A stretch of 64,000 bases of DNA, taken from positions 62,001 to 126,000 of the forward strand of contig NZ_VSRV01000001.1 of assembly GCF_008122525.1 (NCBI RefSeq), read 5' to 3'. The notes beneath the pieces are model-generated. The model had not been told where the DNA came from, did not search any database, and saw only the letters and a program-made list of their open reading frames with translations. How positions within the stretch are numbered: the first letter of the stretch is position 1; the number at the start of each line of letters is the position of its first letter. Of this stretch, positions 1 to 7,578 are shown piece by piece. This DNA comes from Marinomonas sp. IMCC 4694 (lineage in GTDB: Bacteria; Pseudomonadota; Gammaproteobacteria; Pseudomonadales; Marinomonadaceae). The translations under genes were made by a program, and so were the position numbers.

Positions 1-882
1 AGCGTTTAGCTCATCTGTCTCATTGAAGTGCAATCGATACGCTTCTTCGCCATTTAACACAAGCAAATATTTGAAGTACAGCACCAACTCAGGGCCTTCA
101 TCGAAGCTGGCCAAAACAGAAAAAGCGGCTTCTAATTCTTGTGCTCGAACGCGCGCTTCGGCGTTGCCAGTGGCGGCTAAACGGGATAAGTTCGCCAATA
201 ACAAGACTTCTTTTGGCAAGGCGGTGCCAATTCCGGTAATCGCGCCTACCGCACCACAGTGCACAAAACCATGAAAAACGGCGGTGTCCACGCCGACCAT
301 CAACAACACATCATCGTCTTGAGAGGTGATGTTTTCGGCCGCATAACGAAGGTCTGCATCGCCACCAAACTCTTTGAAACCGACCAGATTACGGTGCTCA
401 GAGCGCAAACTAAAAAACAAATCAGCACGAGTGGCAAACCCATAAACAGGGCTGTTGTAAATAATGGCGGGCACGTCAGGCGCTGCCTTTAGGATGGCTT
501 TGAAGTGATGACGTTGCGCTGCGATCACCGAGCCACGAGACAGTACCCGAGGGATCACCATCAAACCCGCGGCACCGACTTGTTGCGCATGAGCCGCCAG
601 CGCCACGGCGGACTTTGTATTGATCGCCCCAGTGCCGACAACAACGGGAACCCCGGCTTTTACCAAACGCTCGACACCTTCCATGCGCTCGGCGTCGGTC
701 AGCAAAGGCCAATCGCCCATCGAGCCGCAATACACCACCGCCGACATTCCTGCCGCCATCATTTCTCGCCCTTTTAAGACCAGAGCGTCGAAATCTGGCG
801 TGCGATCAGGCGTACAAGGGGTCATCAACGCGGGCATAATGCCATTGAAGACCGATACATCAAGAACAGAGTTATCCATCAT
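1..882 (-). CDS. Dihydrodipicolinate synthase / N-acetylneuraminate lyase family protein (C-terminus cut by window edge)
   Basis: I translated this minus-strand frame by hand. It is open from an ATG at 882 (a second ATG at 879) to the window edge, so the C-terminus is missing. It is a TIM-barrel class I aldolase of the DapA/NanA superfamily: the Tyr of the YNSP motif (about residue 142) and the Schiff-base Lys of GFKE (about residue 170) are present, while the usual GTTGE loop is GSMGD, so it is probably not true DapA. It resembles the PA1254-type proteins of Pseudomonas that sit with hydroxyproline or sugar-acid catabolism genes; the substrate is not deducible here. An AAGGT ribosome site lies just upstream of ATG 882. 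It is divergent from lpxM. Confidence 0.85.
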   Translation of the reverse strand, partial: MMDNSVLDVSVFNGIMPALMTPCTPDRTPDFDALVLKGREMMAAGMSAVVYCGSMGDWPLLTDAERMEGVERLVKAGVPVVVGTGAINTKSAVALAAHAQQVGAAGLMVIPRVLSRGSVIAAQRHHFKAILKAAPDVPAIIYNSPVYGFATRADLFFSLRSEHRNLVGFKEFGGDADLRYAAENITSQDDDVLLMVGVDTAVFHGFVHCGAVGAITGIGTALPKEVLLLANLSRLAATGNAEARVRAQELEAAFSVLASFDEGPELVLYFKYLLVLNGEEAYRLHFNETDELNA

Positions 883-1101
883 TCGCTACCTTTATATCGG
901 AAATTTATGGGAAAAATTAAACAAATAAACGCCCATTTGTCAAAATGGATTTTGTATCCAAAATATACCTTGTTAGAAAAGTAGTCAATGGCAGCGTTGC
1001 CAGTCGAGATAAAAAGAACAGCAAAATGACTAAAACAAGCGACGCTATATAAAAGAATAGCGGCATTAAGGTAAAATACTCCTTTCAGGTAATCAGACGA
1101 A

Positions 1102-2052
1102 ATGAACGACATGCTTCCAGCCGATAAAAACACACACAACCCGACGTTTCAGTGGCGTTTTTTAGCGCCACGTTTTTGGTCGACTTGGCTGATCGTGCTG
1201 TTGGCGCTTATTTTGGCTTATGTTCCTTTTCGTCTTCGAGACCGGCTGGCTACGAAAGTCGCGCCTGTGATTACGAAAAAAAAAGGCGGCGCCTTAAAAC
1301 GAGCGCGGTTGAATCTTGCGTTGTGTTTTCCCGAAAAAACGTCAGAACAGCGTGAAGCCATTTTACGCAGCAGTGTAGAAACCGCGGTGCAGTTTTGCTT
1401 TGCTTATGGCGAGCTATTAGTACGCAGTGAAACGTACAAAAAACGCCGCAATAAAGTGATCGGGGGTGAACATTTGTTCCCTTTGCTGGATCGAGGCGAA
1501 AATGTGATCACCCTAGTGCCCCATTGTTGGTCGATTGATTACACCGGCTCCATGCTGGCATCACTTGGGTACACGGTGACTACCATAATGAAGCCGCAAA
1601 AAAATGCGCTCATCGATTGGTTAATGCACACGCAGCGCATGCAATACGGTCGAGGTGTGGTTTATCCTAGAAGTGCGGGCATTAAACCGTTTCTTCAATC
1701 CGTTAAAAAAGGCTATGTCGGTTATTATTTGCCCGATGAAGACCTCGGGGCGCAGCATTCTGTTTTTGTGCCTTTTTTTGGTACAGAAAAAGCCACCATG
1801 AAGGGCTTAGGTAAACTGACTAAATTGACGAAAGCGCACATTGTGCCGATGTTTCAGGCTTACAACGCCAAATCGGGCCAATATGAGCTGCATATTTTTC
1901 CGGCATTAACGCCTTTTCCTTCAGGGGATGATGTTCAAGATGCTATCTTGATGAATCAATCGCTGGAAGCCATGATCGCCCAGCGACCAGAACAATACAT
2001 GTGGATCCTCAATTTGCTACGCAGTCGCCCTGATGGCTCGCAACTGTATTAA
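1102..2052 (+). CDS. lpxM: Lipid A late acyltransferase (LpxM/MsbB-like)
   Basis: This 316-residue inner-membrane acyltransferase should transfer a secondary acyl chain from acyl-ACP to the Kdo2-lipid A precursor. One N-terminal membrane segment (about residues 26-44) is followed by the acyltransferase domain with the catalytic HX4D motif (H141, D146) and a YYLPDED block matching the YYLPDQD of E. coli LpxM. The C-terminal PEQY-W-ILNLL segment is also LpxM-like. The neighbouring hemF and aroE are on the same strand but unrelated in function. A run of nine A residues (1276-1284) lies inside the coding region at the Lys-Lys-Lys stretch. Confidence 0.88.
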   Translation: MNDMLPADKNTHNPTFQWRFLAPRFWSTWLIVLLALILAYVPFRLRDRLATKVAPVITKKKGGALKRARLNLALCFPEKTSEQREAILRSSVETAVQFCFAYGELLVRSETYKKRRNKVIGGEHLFPLLDRGENVITLVPHCWSIDYTGSMLASLGYTVTTIMKPQKNALIDWLMHTQRMQYGRGVVYPRSAGIKPFLQSVKKGYVGYYLPDEDLGAQHSVFVPFFGTEKATMKGLGKLTKLTKAHIVPMFQAYNAKSGQYELHIFPALTPFPSGDDVQDAILMNQSLEAMIAQRPEQYMWILNLLRSRPDGSQLY

Positions 2053-2101
2053 CGCCTCTTTTTGTGACTCATTTTTCGCATTTAATGAAATGGAGCCAGC
2101 C

Positions 2102-3046
2102 ATGCCTGAGCCGATAACCTCACCACACCACGACGATGTTCAAGCGGTTAAAGCGTACTTGATGTCGCTTCAAGATCATATTTGTTCGACGCTCGAAACG
2201 GTCGAACCATCAGCGCGTTTTAGAGAAGACGCATGGGATCGCCCTAATGGCGGTGGTGGCCGCACACGAGTGATGGCCGGTGGCCAGGTGATTGAAAAAG
2301 GTGGTGTGAATTTTTCTCACGTTATGGGTGACAATTTACCCCCCTCTGCGACAGCAGATCGCCCCGAGCTAGCGGGAGGCCGTTTTGAAGCCATGGGCGT
2401 GTCGTTAGTGATTCACCCCAATAACCCAATGGCCCCGACGTCTCACGCCAATGTGCGTTTGTTTATCGTCTACAAAGACGGCATGGCGCCGGTTTGGTGG
2501 TTTGGCGGTGGGTTTGATCTGACACCTTATTATGGCTTCGATGAGGATTGTATCCATTGGCATGAGACCTCCCGTGAGGCGGTTGAACCTTTTGGAGAAG
2601 GGTATTACTCACGCTTCAAAACTTGGTGTGACGAATACTTCTATTTAAAACATCGGGGCGAACCTCGTGGTATCGGCGGTTTGTTCTTCGACGATTTCAA
2701 CGACGGCGGCTTTGCGCATTGCTTTGATATGATGAAATCGGTGGGGGATGCTTACACCAAGGCCTACATGCCCGTATTGTCACGTCGTAAAGATTTACCC
2801 TTCACTGAGCAGCAGCGAGATTTCCAATTGCATCGTCGTGGTCGTTATGTGGAATTTAACTTGGTGTTTGACCGCGGCACGCATTTTGGTTTGCAAAGCG
2901 GTTTGGGTCGCACCGAATCTATCTTGATGTCGTTACCCCCAGAAGTGCGTTGGACCTATGACTATCAAGTGGAAGCGGACAGTGAAGAGGCCAAATTAAC
3001 CGACTACTTTTTAACATCAAAAGATTGGCTGGGTGTTGCACACTAA
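2102..3046 (+). CDS. hemF: Coproporphyrinogen III oxidase, aerobic
   Basis: HemF uses O2 to decarboxylate two propionates of coproporphyrinogen III to give protoporphyrinogen IX in haem synthesis. The protein is about 314 residues, close to the E. coli length. It carries the family blocks GVNFSHV, SHANVR, VWWFGGGFDLTP, WCDEYFYLKHR, GGLFFDDF and RRGRYVEFNLV, including the conserved metal/substrate His and Asp positions. I chose the ATG at 2102 because a GGAG lies about six bases upstream; an in-frame ATG at 2090 is an alternative. It is followed 79 bases later by aroE, a hemF-aroE order also common in Pseudomonas. Confidence 0.96.
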   Translation: MPEPITSPHHDDVQAVKAYLMSLQDHICSTLETVEPSARFREDAWDRPNGGGGRTRVMAGGQVIEKGGVNFSHVMGDNLPPSATADRPELAGGRFEAMGVSLVIHPNNPMAPTSHANVRLFIVYKDGMAPVWWFGGGFDLTPYYGFDEDCIHWHETSREAVEPFGEGYYSRFKTWCDEYFYLKHRGEPRGIGGLFFDDFNDGGFAHCFDMMKSVGDAYTKAYMPVLSRRKDLPFTEQQRDFQLHRRGRYVEFNLVFDRGTHFGLQSGLGRTESILMSLPPEVRWTYDYQVEADSEEAKLTDYFLTSKDWLGVAH

Positions 3047-3125
3047 TCTACAGTCAATACGCTACCGTTTGGATGTATCGCGTTTGAGCTTATACATTTG
3101 AGCTTACAAAAGAAGAGGACATATT

Positions 3126-3938
3126 TTGGATCAATACGCCGTAGTAGGAAATCCGATTACGCACAGCAAATCCCCAAGCATTCACGCGTACTTTGCGGCT
3201 CAAACCCAGCAAATGCTGAATTACTCAACGCTCTTGGGGGATGACTGTGAGTTCGAAAATCAAGTGCGCGATTTTTTTCAACAAGGCGGGCATGGTCTAA
3301 ATGTAACCATGCCGTTCAAAGAACGCGCCTTTGCCCTGTGTGATATTTTAAGTCAGCGAGCCAAGCAAGCAGGGGCGGTGAACACCTTACTAATGGAAAA
3401 AAATGGTAATTTATTTGGCGATAATACCGACGGAATTGGTATGGTTCGCGACATTATCGACACTCATCAGCAAATTTTAACAGGCAAACGCGTATTGATT
3501 CTAGGCGCGGGCGGGGCCGTTCGGGGCGTACTTGATCCCATTTTGTCCGAGAATCCAGAGTCGGTCACCATTGCTAATCGTACGGTGGAAAAAGCACAGG
3601 AATTGGCGACACATTTTGACTGTTTGGCGTCATCATTTGAAGGCTTAGTAGGCTCTTTTGATATTATCATCAATGGTACATCGGCCAGTTTATCCGGCCG
3701 TTTGCCGCCGTTAAAAGAGGAACTGATCGGCGAGCAAACGTGGTGTTACGATATGATGTACGACAAGGATCGTACCGTTTTTTTGCAGTGGGCGCATGAA
3801 CACGGTGCCAAAGGAGCCGATGGGCTTGGTATGTTGGTAGGTCAAGCCGCAGAAGCATTTTATTTATGGCGGCAAGTGCGACCCAACATCGCGAGCTTGG
3901 TGAATCACATGCGCCAACAAATGCAAGTGGCGGAGTAA
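3126..3938 (+). CDS. aroE: Shikimate dehydrogenase
   Basis: AroE reduces 3-dehydroshikimate to shikimate with NADPH in the aromatic amino acid pathway. The 270-residue protein has the N-terminal GNPITHSKSPSIH substrate motif, NVTMPFKE with the catalytic Lys at residue 65, DNTDG with the catalytic Asp at residue 102, and the GAGGAV nucleotide loop at about 127-132. All of these fall at canonical positions. The start is a TTG at 3126, supported by an AAGAGGA ribosome site about ten bases upstream and by alignment of the N-terminal motif. A second, divergent AroE-like gene lies at 13808-14728; this copy is the likely housekeeping enzyme. Confidence 0.96.
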   Translation: MDQYAVVGNPITHSKSPSIHAYFAAQTQQMLNYSTLLGDDCEFENQVRDFFQQGGHGLNVTMPFKERAFALCDILSQRAKQAGAVNTLLMEKNGNLFGDNTDGIGMVRDIIDTHQQILTGKRVLILGAGGAVRGVLDPILSENPESVTIANRTVEKAQELATHFDCLASSFEGLVGSFDIIINGTSASLSGRLPPLKEELIGEQTWCYDMMYDKDRTVFLQWAHEHGAKGADGLGMLVGQAAEAFYLWRQVRPNIASLVNHMRQQMQVAE

Positions 3939-4007
3939 TTGAGCGAACCCCATGCCCAAAGATAAAAAAATCAAAGATAAAAAGGGAAACCCCTGAAGGT
4001 AAACAAC

Positions 4008-5162
4008 ATGAAGGCGCAATGGTTCAATTCAGTGGATCAAATAGGTGAGGCTACATGGCGCGCCGCGATTGGGGAAACGCGTTATCCCTTTGCGCAGTTT
4101 GCTTTTCATCAAGCGCTTGAGCACAGTAAAAGCATTGGCGACGGCACCGGTTGGTACCCAGAATATTTGCTGGTGATGGACGACGATGACAGCCCTATGG
4201 CCATTGCTCCAACCTATTTGAAAACTCATTCCCAAGGGGAATTTGTGTTTGATTGGTCGTGGGCCGATGCCTACCAACGCTACGGCATGCGCTACTTCCC
4301 TAAGCGTATTTGGGCGATACCCTTTTCCCCGGTAACGGGGGTTCGACTTTTTTCGCATCGTGATCCGCAAGGCGACGATGTGGCGTTTTCTCATCTGTAC
4401 CCAGCGTTGGCCGAGTTAATGACTCAAGCCAACCAAGAGCGCGATTTTTCCAGCTGGCATTTATTGTTTGCCAAGTCAGAACACGCGGCGTTATTCGCAC
4501 CCAACAAAGATCTACTGCATCGAATATCTTGTCAGTTTCATTGGTTCAACCGTGACTACAAAAACATGGACGACTACTTGTCGCATTTCTCCAGCCGTAA
4601 GCGCAAAACCGCCCGTAAGGAACGAGAAAAAATCGCCAAAGAAGGCATCAAGCTGACTCGAACCATCGGCCGCGATTTAACGTCGGCCGAGATTGATTTT
4701 TTCTACCTGTGTTACCAATCCACCTACGCTAAACGTGGGCAACAAGGTTACCTCACTCGCGAATTTTTCGGGCAACTAGCCGAAAACATGGGCGACCAAA
4801 TTCTCTTGGTACAAGCCTTTCGAGAAGGCGAAGCCATCGCCGCCTCTTGGTGCTTCTTTGATGATCATTCTTTGTATGGCCGCTATTGGGGTTGTATGGA
4901 AGAAGTGGATTGCCTGCACTTTGAAGCCTGTTACTACCAAGGCATCGAGTTTTGCTTGGAAAAAGGGTTACAGCATTTTGATCCAGGAACTCAAGGGGAA
5001 CACAAAATCGCCCGAGGCTTCGAGCCTGTCTTCAGCCACAGCATTCACTACATCGCCCATGAAGGTTTCCGCGACGCCATTGGCCACTTCTGCGAAGAAG
5101 AAGCGCAAGCCGTGCGTGAGTACCATCAAGATACCCACGCGTTGTTGCCGTTTAAGCAATAG
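4008..5162 (+). CDS. GNAT/FemAB-like acyltransferase (COG3146 type)
   Basis: This 384-residue cytoplasmic protein matches the COG3146 (peptidogalycan biosynthesis/GNAT-like) family. Recognisable blocks are the basic FSSRKRKTARKEREKI stretch in the middle and the C-terminal half with FEACYYQGIEFCLEKGLQHFDPGTQGEHK and RGFEPV, which is the signature end of that family. The biochemical substrate is not known; members are predicted aminoacyl- or acyl-transferases. It lies about 70 bases after aroE on the same strand and may be co-transcribed. AAGG about nine bases upstream supports the ATG at 4008. Confidence 0.82.
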   Translation: MKAQWFNSVDQIGEATWRAAIGETRYPFAQFAFHQALEHSKSIGDGTGWYPEYLLVMDDDDSPMAIAPTYLKTHSQGEFVFDWSWADAYQRYGMRYFPKRIWAIPFSPVTGVRLFSHRDPQGDDVAFSHLYPALAELMTQANQERDFSSWHLLFAKSEHAALFAPNKDLLHRISCQFHWFNRDYKNMDDYLSHFSSRKRKTARKEREKIAKEGIKLTRTIGRDLTSAEIDFFYLCYQSTYAKRGQQGYLTREFFGQLAENMGDQILLVQAFREGEAIAASWCFFDDHSLYGRYWGCMEEVDCLHFEACYYQGIEFCLEKGLQHFDPGTQGEHKIARGFEPVFSHSIHYIAHEGFRDAIGHFCEEEAQAVREYHQDTHALLPFKQ

Positions 5163-5175
5163 GCGAAACGCTGTG

Positions 5176-5616
5176 TTAAACAGCGATCTTCCAATGATTG
5201 TCGACTTCTTCTAATAATATTTCCCTTGCGGCTTGCTTGGCTTCGGCATCTGAAAGTAAATCAAGAAAATAGCCAACAGAGCTGGCTTTCTCTAGTGTTT
5301 CCATAAAGAGAGACCTAAGCGCAGCGTCTGTCGTTCGAGGAATTACGGATTGCCCTTTTTCATAACGCGCGATCGTTTGCTCTGACACGCCAAAACGATA
5401 GCCGAGCATTTTTTGCGATAGGTTTAACTCTATGCGTAAAAATTTAAACTCAGCAGGACAAAGAGCCGTATGATTGTCTGTCAGACTTTGTGCAATGGCG
5501 TTATGTAAGTTATTTATATCATCGATGCTGGTGTAATTTTCGCCGTCAACCTGTTCCATGACAAAACCGTTTTTTAGAAAAACGTTAGATAAGCCACATT
5601 CTGTATAGTGATACAT
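5176..5616 (-). CDS. HTH antitoxin-like regulator of a DUF4258 toxin pair
   Basis: This is a 146-residue protein with an XRE-type helix-turn-helix at about residues 60-90 (FKFLRIELNLSQKMLGYRFGVSEQTIARYEKG), resembling the DNA-binding half of MqsA-type antitoxins. The N-terminal YTECGLSNVFLKNGF segment is typical of the small HTH proteins that accompany DUF4258 genes. The frame is open to a GTG at 5640, but AGGAG five bases before the ATG at 5616 makes that the better start. It lies directly downstream of the DUF4258 gene and is most likely co-transcribed from the palindromic operator at 6004-6022. The antitoxin role is inferred from context. Confidence 0.72.
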   Translation of the reverse strand: MYHYTECGLSNVFLKNGFVMEQVDGENYTSIDDINNLHNAIAQSLTDNHTALCPAEFKFLRIELNLSQKMLGYRFGVSEQTIARYEKGQSVIPRTTDAALRSLFMETLEKASSVGYFLDLLSDAEAKQAAREILLEEVDNHWKIAV

Positions 5617-5639
5617 AAATACTCCTAATGCAGTGACCA

Positions 5640-5981
5640 CTAGTGACCCCAGACTGTGATTAAAATCGATGTCGGGTTATCCGCAGGGTGTTTTATGACA
5701 ACGCTCAGTTCTAATATAGACCCAGCAGCCATGCCCTTTATATTACATTTCCAATCACCATTGAGCTCAAGATAAGGGCCTTCACGAAATATGGAGCGCT
5801 TACTTTTAAGCAGAGTTAAAATTTGCCTCGTGGTCACTCCTCGATCAAGCATGCGTTCTTTGATGTGTCTGCTCCAACGGATTCTATTTGTGTGATTTTC
5901 GGCTAAGTCGTTAAGGGTTTTTCGAGCTGCAAATTCACTGAGAGGAAATACCACGTTTCCTTGTGGGTTGTTCTTTTTCAT
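5640..5981 (-). CDS. DUF4258 domain protein, probable toxin
   Basis: This small protein of about 113 residues has the DUF4258 core: RWSRHIKERMLDRGVTTRQILTLL followed by the GDWKCNIKG and LSVVIKH strands and a C-terminal ITVWGH. DUF4258 proteins are related to RelE/BrnT-like folds and are commonly the toxin of type II toxin-antitoxin pairs. I prefer the ATG at 5981; an ATG at 5990 and a TTG at 6002 are also in frame. The gene is first in a two-gene unit with the HTH gene at 5176-5616. The toxin-first order resembles HigBA/MqsRA operons. Toxicity is inferred. Confidence 0.7.
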   Translation of the reverse strand: MKKNNPQGNVVFPLSEFAARKTLNDLAENHTNRIRWSRHIKERMLDRGVTTRQILTLLKSKRSIFREGPYLELNGDWKCNIKGMAAGSILELSVVIKHPADNPTSILITVWGH

Positions 5982-6003
5982 AATGCTCATCCATTGAGTC
6001 AAT

Positions 6004-6022
6004 ACCTATCATATTGATAGGT
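6004..6022. promoter_or_regulatory. Perfect palindromic operator of the toxin-antitoxin unit
   Basis: ACCTATCA, three bases TAT, then TGATAGGT form an 8+3+8 perfect inverted repeat 22-40 bases upstream of the toxin ATG. Its position and symmetry fit the autorepressor site bound by the HTH antitoxin. Confidence 0.7.
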
Positions 6023-6058
6023 TGTTTCGTTTTTGTCAATAGTGAGATCAGTGACGGT

Positions 6059-6103
6059 AACCCTCCCCCTTTTTCTAAAGAGAGTTTCTTAAGGGGGAGG
6101 GTT
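6059..6103 (-). terminator. Long GC-rich hairpin, terminator of hmp
   Basis: A perfect 13-bp stem (AACCCTCCCCCTT with AAGGGGGAGGGTT) and a 19-base loop lie 48 bases after the hmp stop codon. The T-run is short on both strands, but the stem is strong and also insulates the toxin-antitoxin unit. Confidence 0.75.
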
Positions 6104-6150
6104 TTCATGCAAGATATTATCAGAAAGGAAAGATCAAACGTCTTTCAAAA

Positions 6151-7344
6151 TCAAACGTCTTTATGCGGGCCGAACAATTCGTAGTGAATACGATCCGCTT
6201 CGACGCCTAGTGTCAGCAGCTGTTGTTTGACGAACATCATGAAGCCCACTGGGCCACATAAGTAAAATTCACCATCCGTCAGCGGTAGGCTGTCTTTTAC
6301 TGCGTCAATTTGCATCATACCGTTCAATACGCCTTGCGCTTCGTTGCCTGCTTGTTCGTACCAAGTGTAAACAGACAGGTTGAGCTGCTCTTTTAGGCTG
6401 TTTACGTGGGCGTCAAATGAATGCTGACCTTGATGCGCACAGGCGTGCAAGTAGCTGATGGGTTGGGCGTATTGTTGTTTTGCCAATGTGTCTAATATGG
6501 CTTGCATCGGGGTTAAGCCAACACCACCAGAAATCAGCACCACCGGTGTTTGTTTGTCTTGGAAAAAGAAGTCGCCCGCTGGTGGCATGGCTTCGATCTC
6601 GTCACCGACGTTGACATGGTCGTGTAGGTAATTAGACATAACCCCGGCAATGTTGTTGCTGCCTTCGCGTTTTACGCTGATACGGTAGCTTTGGCCGTTT
6701 GGTGCGGTAGACAAGGAGTATTGGCGAATTTCGTCGAATTCGTTGCCTTTAGGGTGTAATTTCACGCCTAAGTATTGCCCCGGTACGTAACCGATGACAG
6801 CGCCACCGTCGACTGGTTCTAATACAAAGCTGGTAACCAGCTCGGATTCTGCTGTTTTAGACGCCACACGAAAGCGACGGAAATCTAACCAACCGCCTGC
6901 TTGTGCCGCGCGCTCTTGATACAAATCGCTCTCGATTTTAATAAAAATGTCCGCTAATTGGCCATAGGCTGCGACCCACGCTTCTTCCACGTCTGATGTA
7001 AAGGCGTCTGGTGCCAATTCGCGTAGTGTTTCGATCAGGTGATGACCAACAATGGCGTACTGGTCAGGCTTAATATTAAAACTGGTGTGTTTATGTGCGA
7101 TGCGCATCACCGCGCCAGTAAGCACTTCTAGGTTATCGATGTGCGTTGCGTACGCTGCAATGGCGTTAAAAAGCGCCGCGGGTTGGCCTCCCGTTTTTTG
7201 GTGCGTCATGTTGAATACGTGTTTCAACTCTGGGTTATGAGTAAACATACGATTATAGAAGTACTGTGTGATCGCAGGGCCGGCTGACGCCAAAAGAGGA
7301 ATAGTCGATTTAACTGTGTCTATATGTTGTTGAGATAACATCAT
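6151..7344 (-). CDS. hmp: Flavohaemoprotein, nitric oxide dioxygenase
   Basis: Hmp converts NO and O2 to nitrate using NAD(P)H. The protein is about 396 residues, as in E. coli. The order is globin domain (about 1-135, with FNMTHQ, the distal pocket and KHTSFNIKPDQY around the proximal His), FAD-binding barrel (RQYSLS motif for FAD, about 205-210), and NAD-binding domain (GVGLTPM, then the C-terminal YLCGPVGFM and HYELFGPH). The frame extends upstream to 7452, but ATG 7344/7341 fits both the Hmp N-terminus (MLSQQHIDTVK) and a GGAAACA ribosome site. It is divergent from norR and preceded by a sigma54 promoter and NorR-type sites. Confidence 0.97.
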   Translation of the reverse strand: MMLSQQHIDTVKSTIPLLASAGPAITQYFYNRMFTHNPELKHVFNMTHQKTGGQPAALFNAIAAYATHIDNLEVLTGAVMRIAHKHTSFNIKPDQYAIVGHHLIETLRELAPDAFTSDVEEAWVAAYGQLADIFIKIESDLYQERAAQAGGWLDFRRFRVASKTAESELVTSFVLEPVDGGAVIGYVPGQYLGVKLHPKGNEFDEIRQYSLSTAPNGQSYRISVKREGSNNIAGVMSNYLHDHVNVGDEIEAMPPAGDFFFQDKQTPVVLISGGVGLTPMQAILDTLAKQQYAQPISYLHACAHQGQHSFDAHVNSLKEQLNLSVYTWYEQAGNEAQGVLNGMMQIDAVKDSLPLTDGEFYLCGPVGFMMFVKQQLLTLGVEADRIHYELFGPHKDV

Positions 7345-7412
7345 TGTTTCCTTTTTAATTCGTGAATAAAACTCATCGTCGGCGTGATTAACCGCTCTAT
7401 ACGTAATAGTAT

Positions 7413-7428
7413 TGCGAAGCTTGTGCCA
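7413..7428 (-). promoter_or_regulatory. Sigma54 promoter of hmp
   Basis: Read on the minus strand, TGGCAC-N5-TCGCA matches the -24/-12 consensus TGGCAC-N5-TTGCA with one mismatch and the invariant GG-N10-GC spacing. Transcription would start near 7402, leaving a leader of about 60 bases before the hmp ATG. The divergent gene encodes a sigma54 activator, which supports the call. Confidence 0.8.
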
Positions 7429-7481
7429 ACTTATTAAAGTTATAAAAATCAATGATTTAAATATATGTCTATAAATATAGA

Positions 7482-7536
7482 GTCGTTATGACTCGCTCAT
7501 TTAAAAGTCGATATGATATATTAGAGTCAAATTGAC
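7482..7536. promoter_or_regulatory. Three NorR-type enhancer sites (GT-N7-AC)
   Basis: Three eleven-base elements lie between hmp and norR: GTCGTTATGAC (7482-7492), GTCGATATGAT (7507-7517, last base off consensus) and GTCAAATTGAC (7526-7536). E. coli NorR binds three GT-N7-AC sites upstream of its target. These lie about 55-120 bases upstream of the hmp sigma54 promoter, a normal enhancer distance. Confidence 0.78.
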
Positions 7537-7578
7537 ATAGTGAAGCACAATAGAAAACAACGTAAAAATCAGAGATTG

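Noticed and set aside
23..928. Several plus-strand open frames in the first 900 bases
   Set aside because: They are shadows of the minus-strand aldolase-family gene, which reads as a good protein across the whole stretch.
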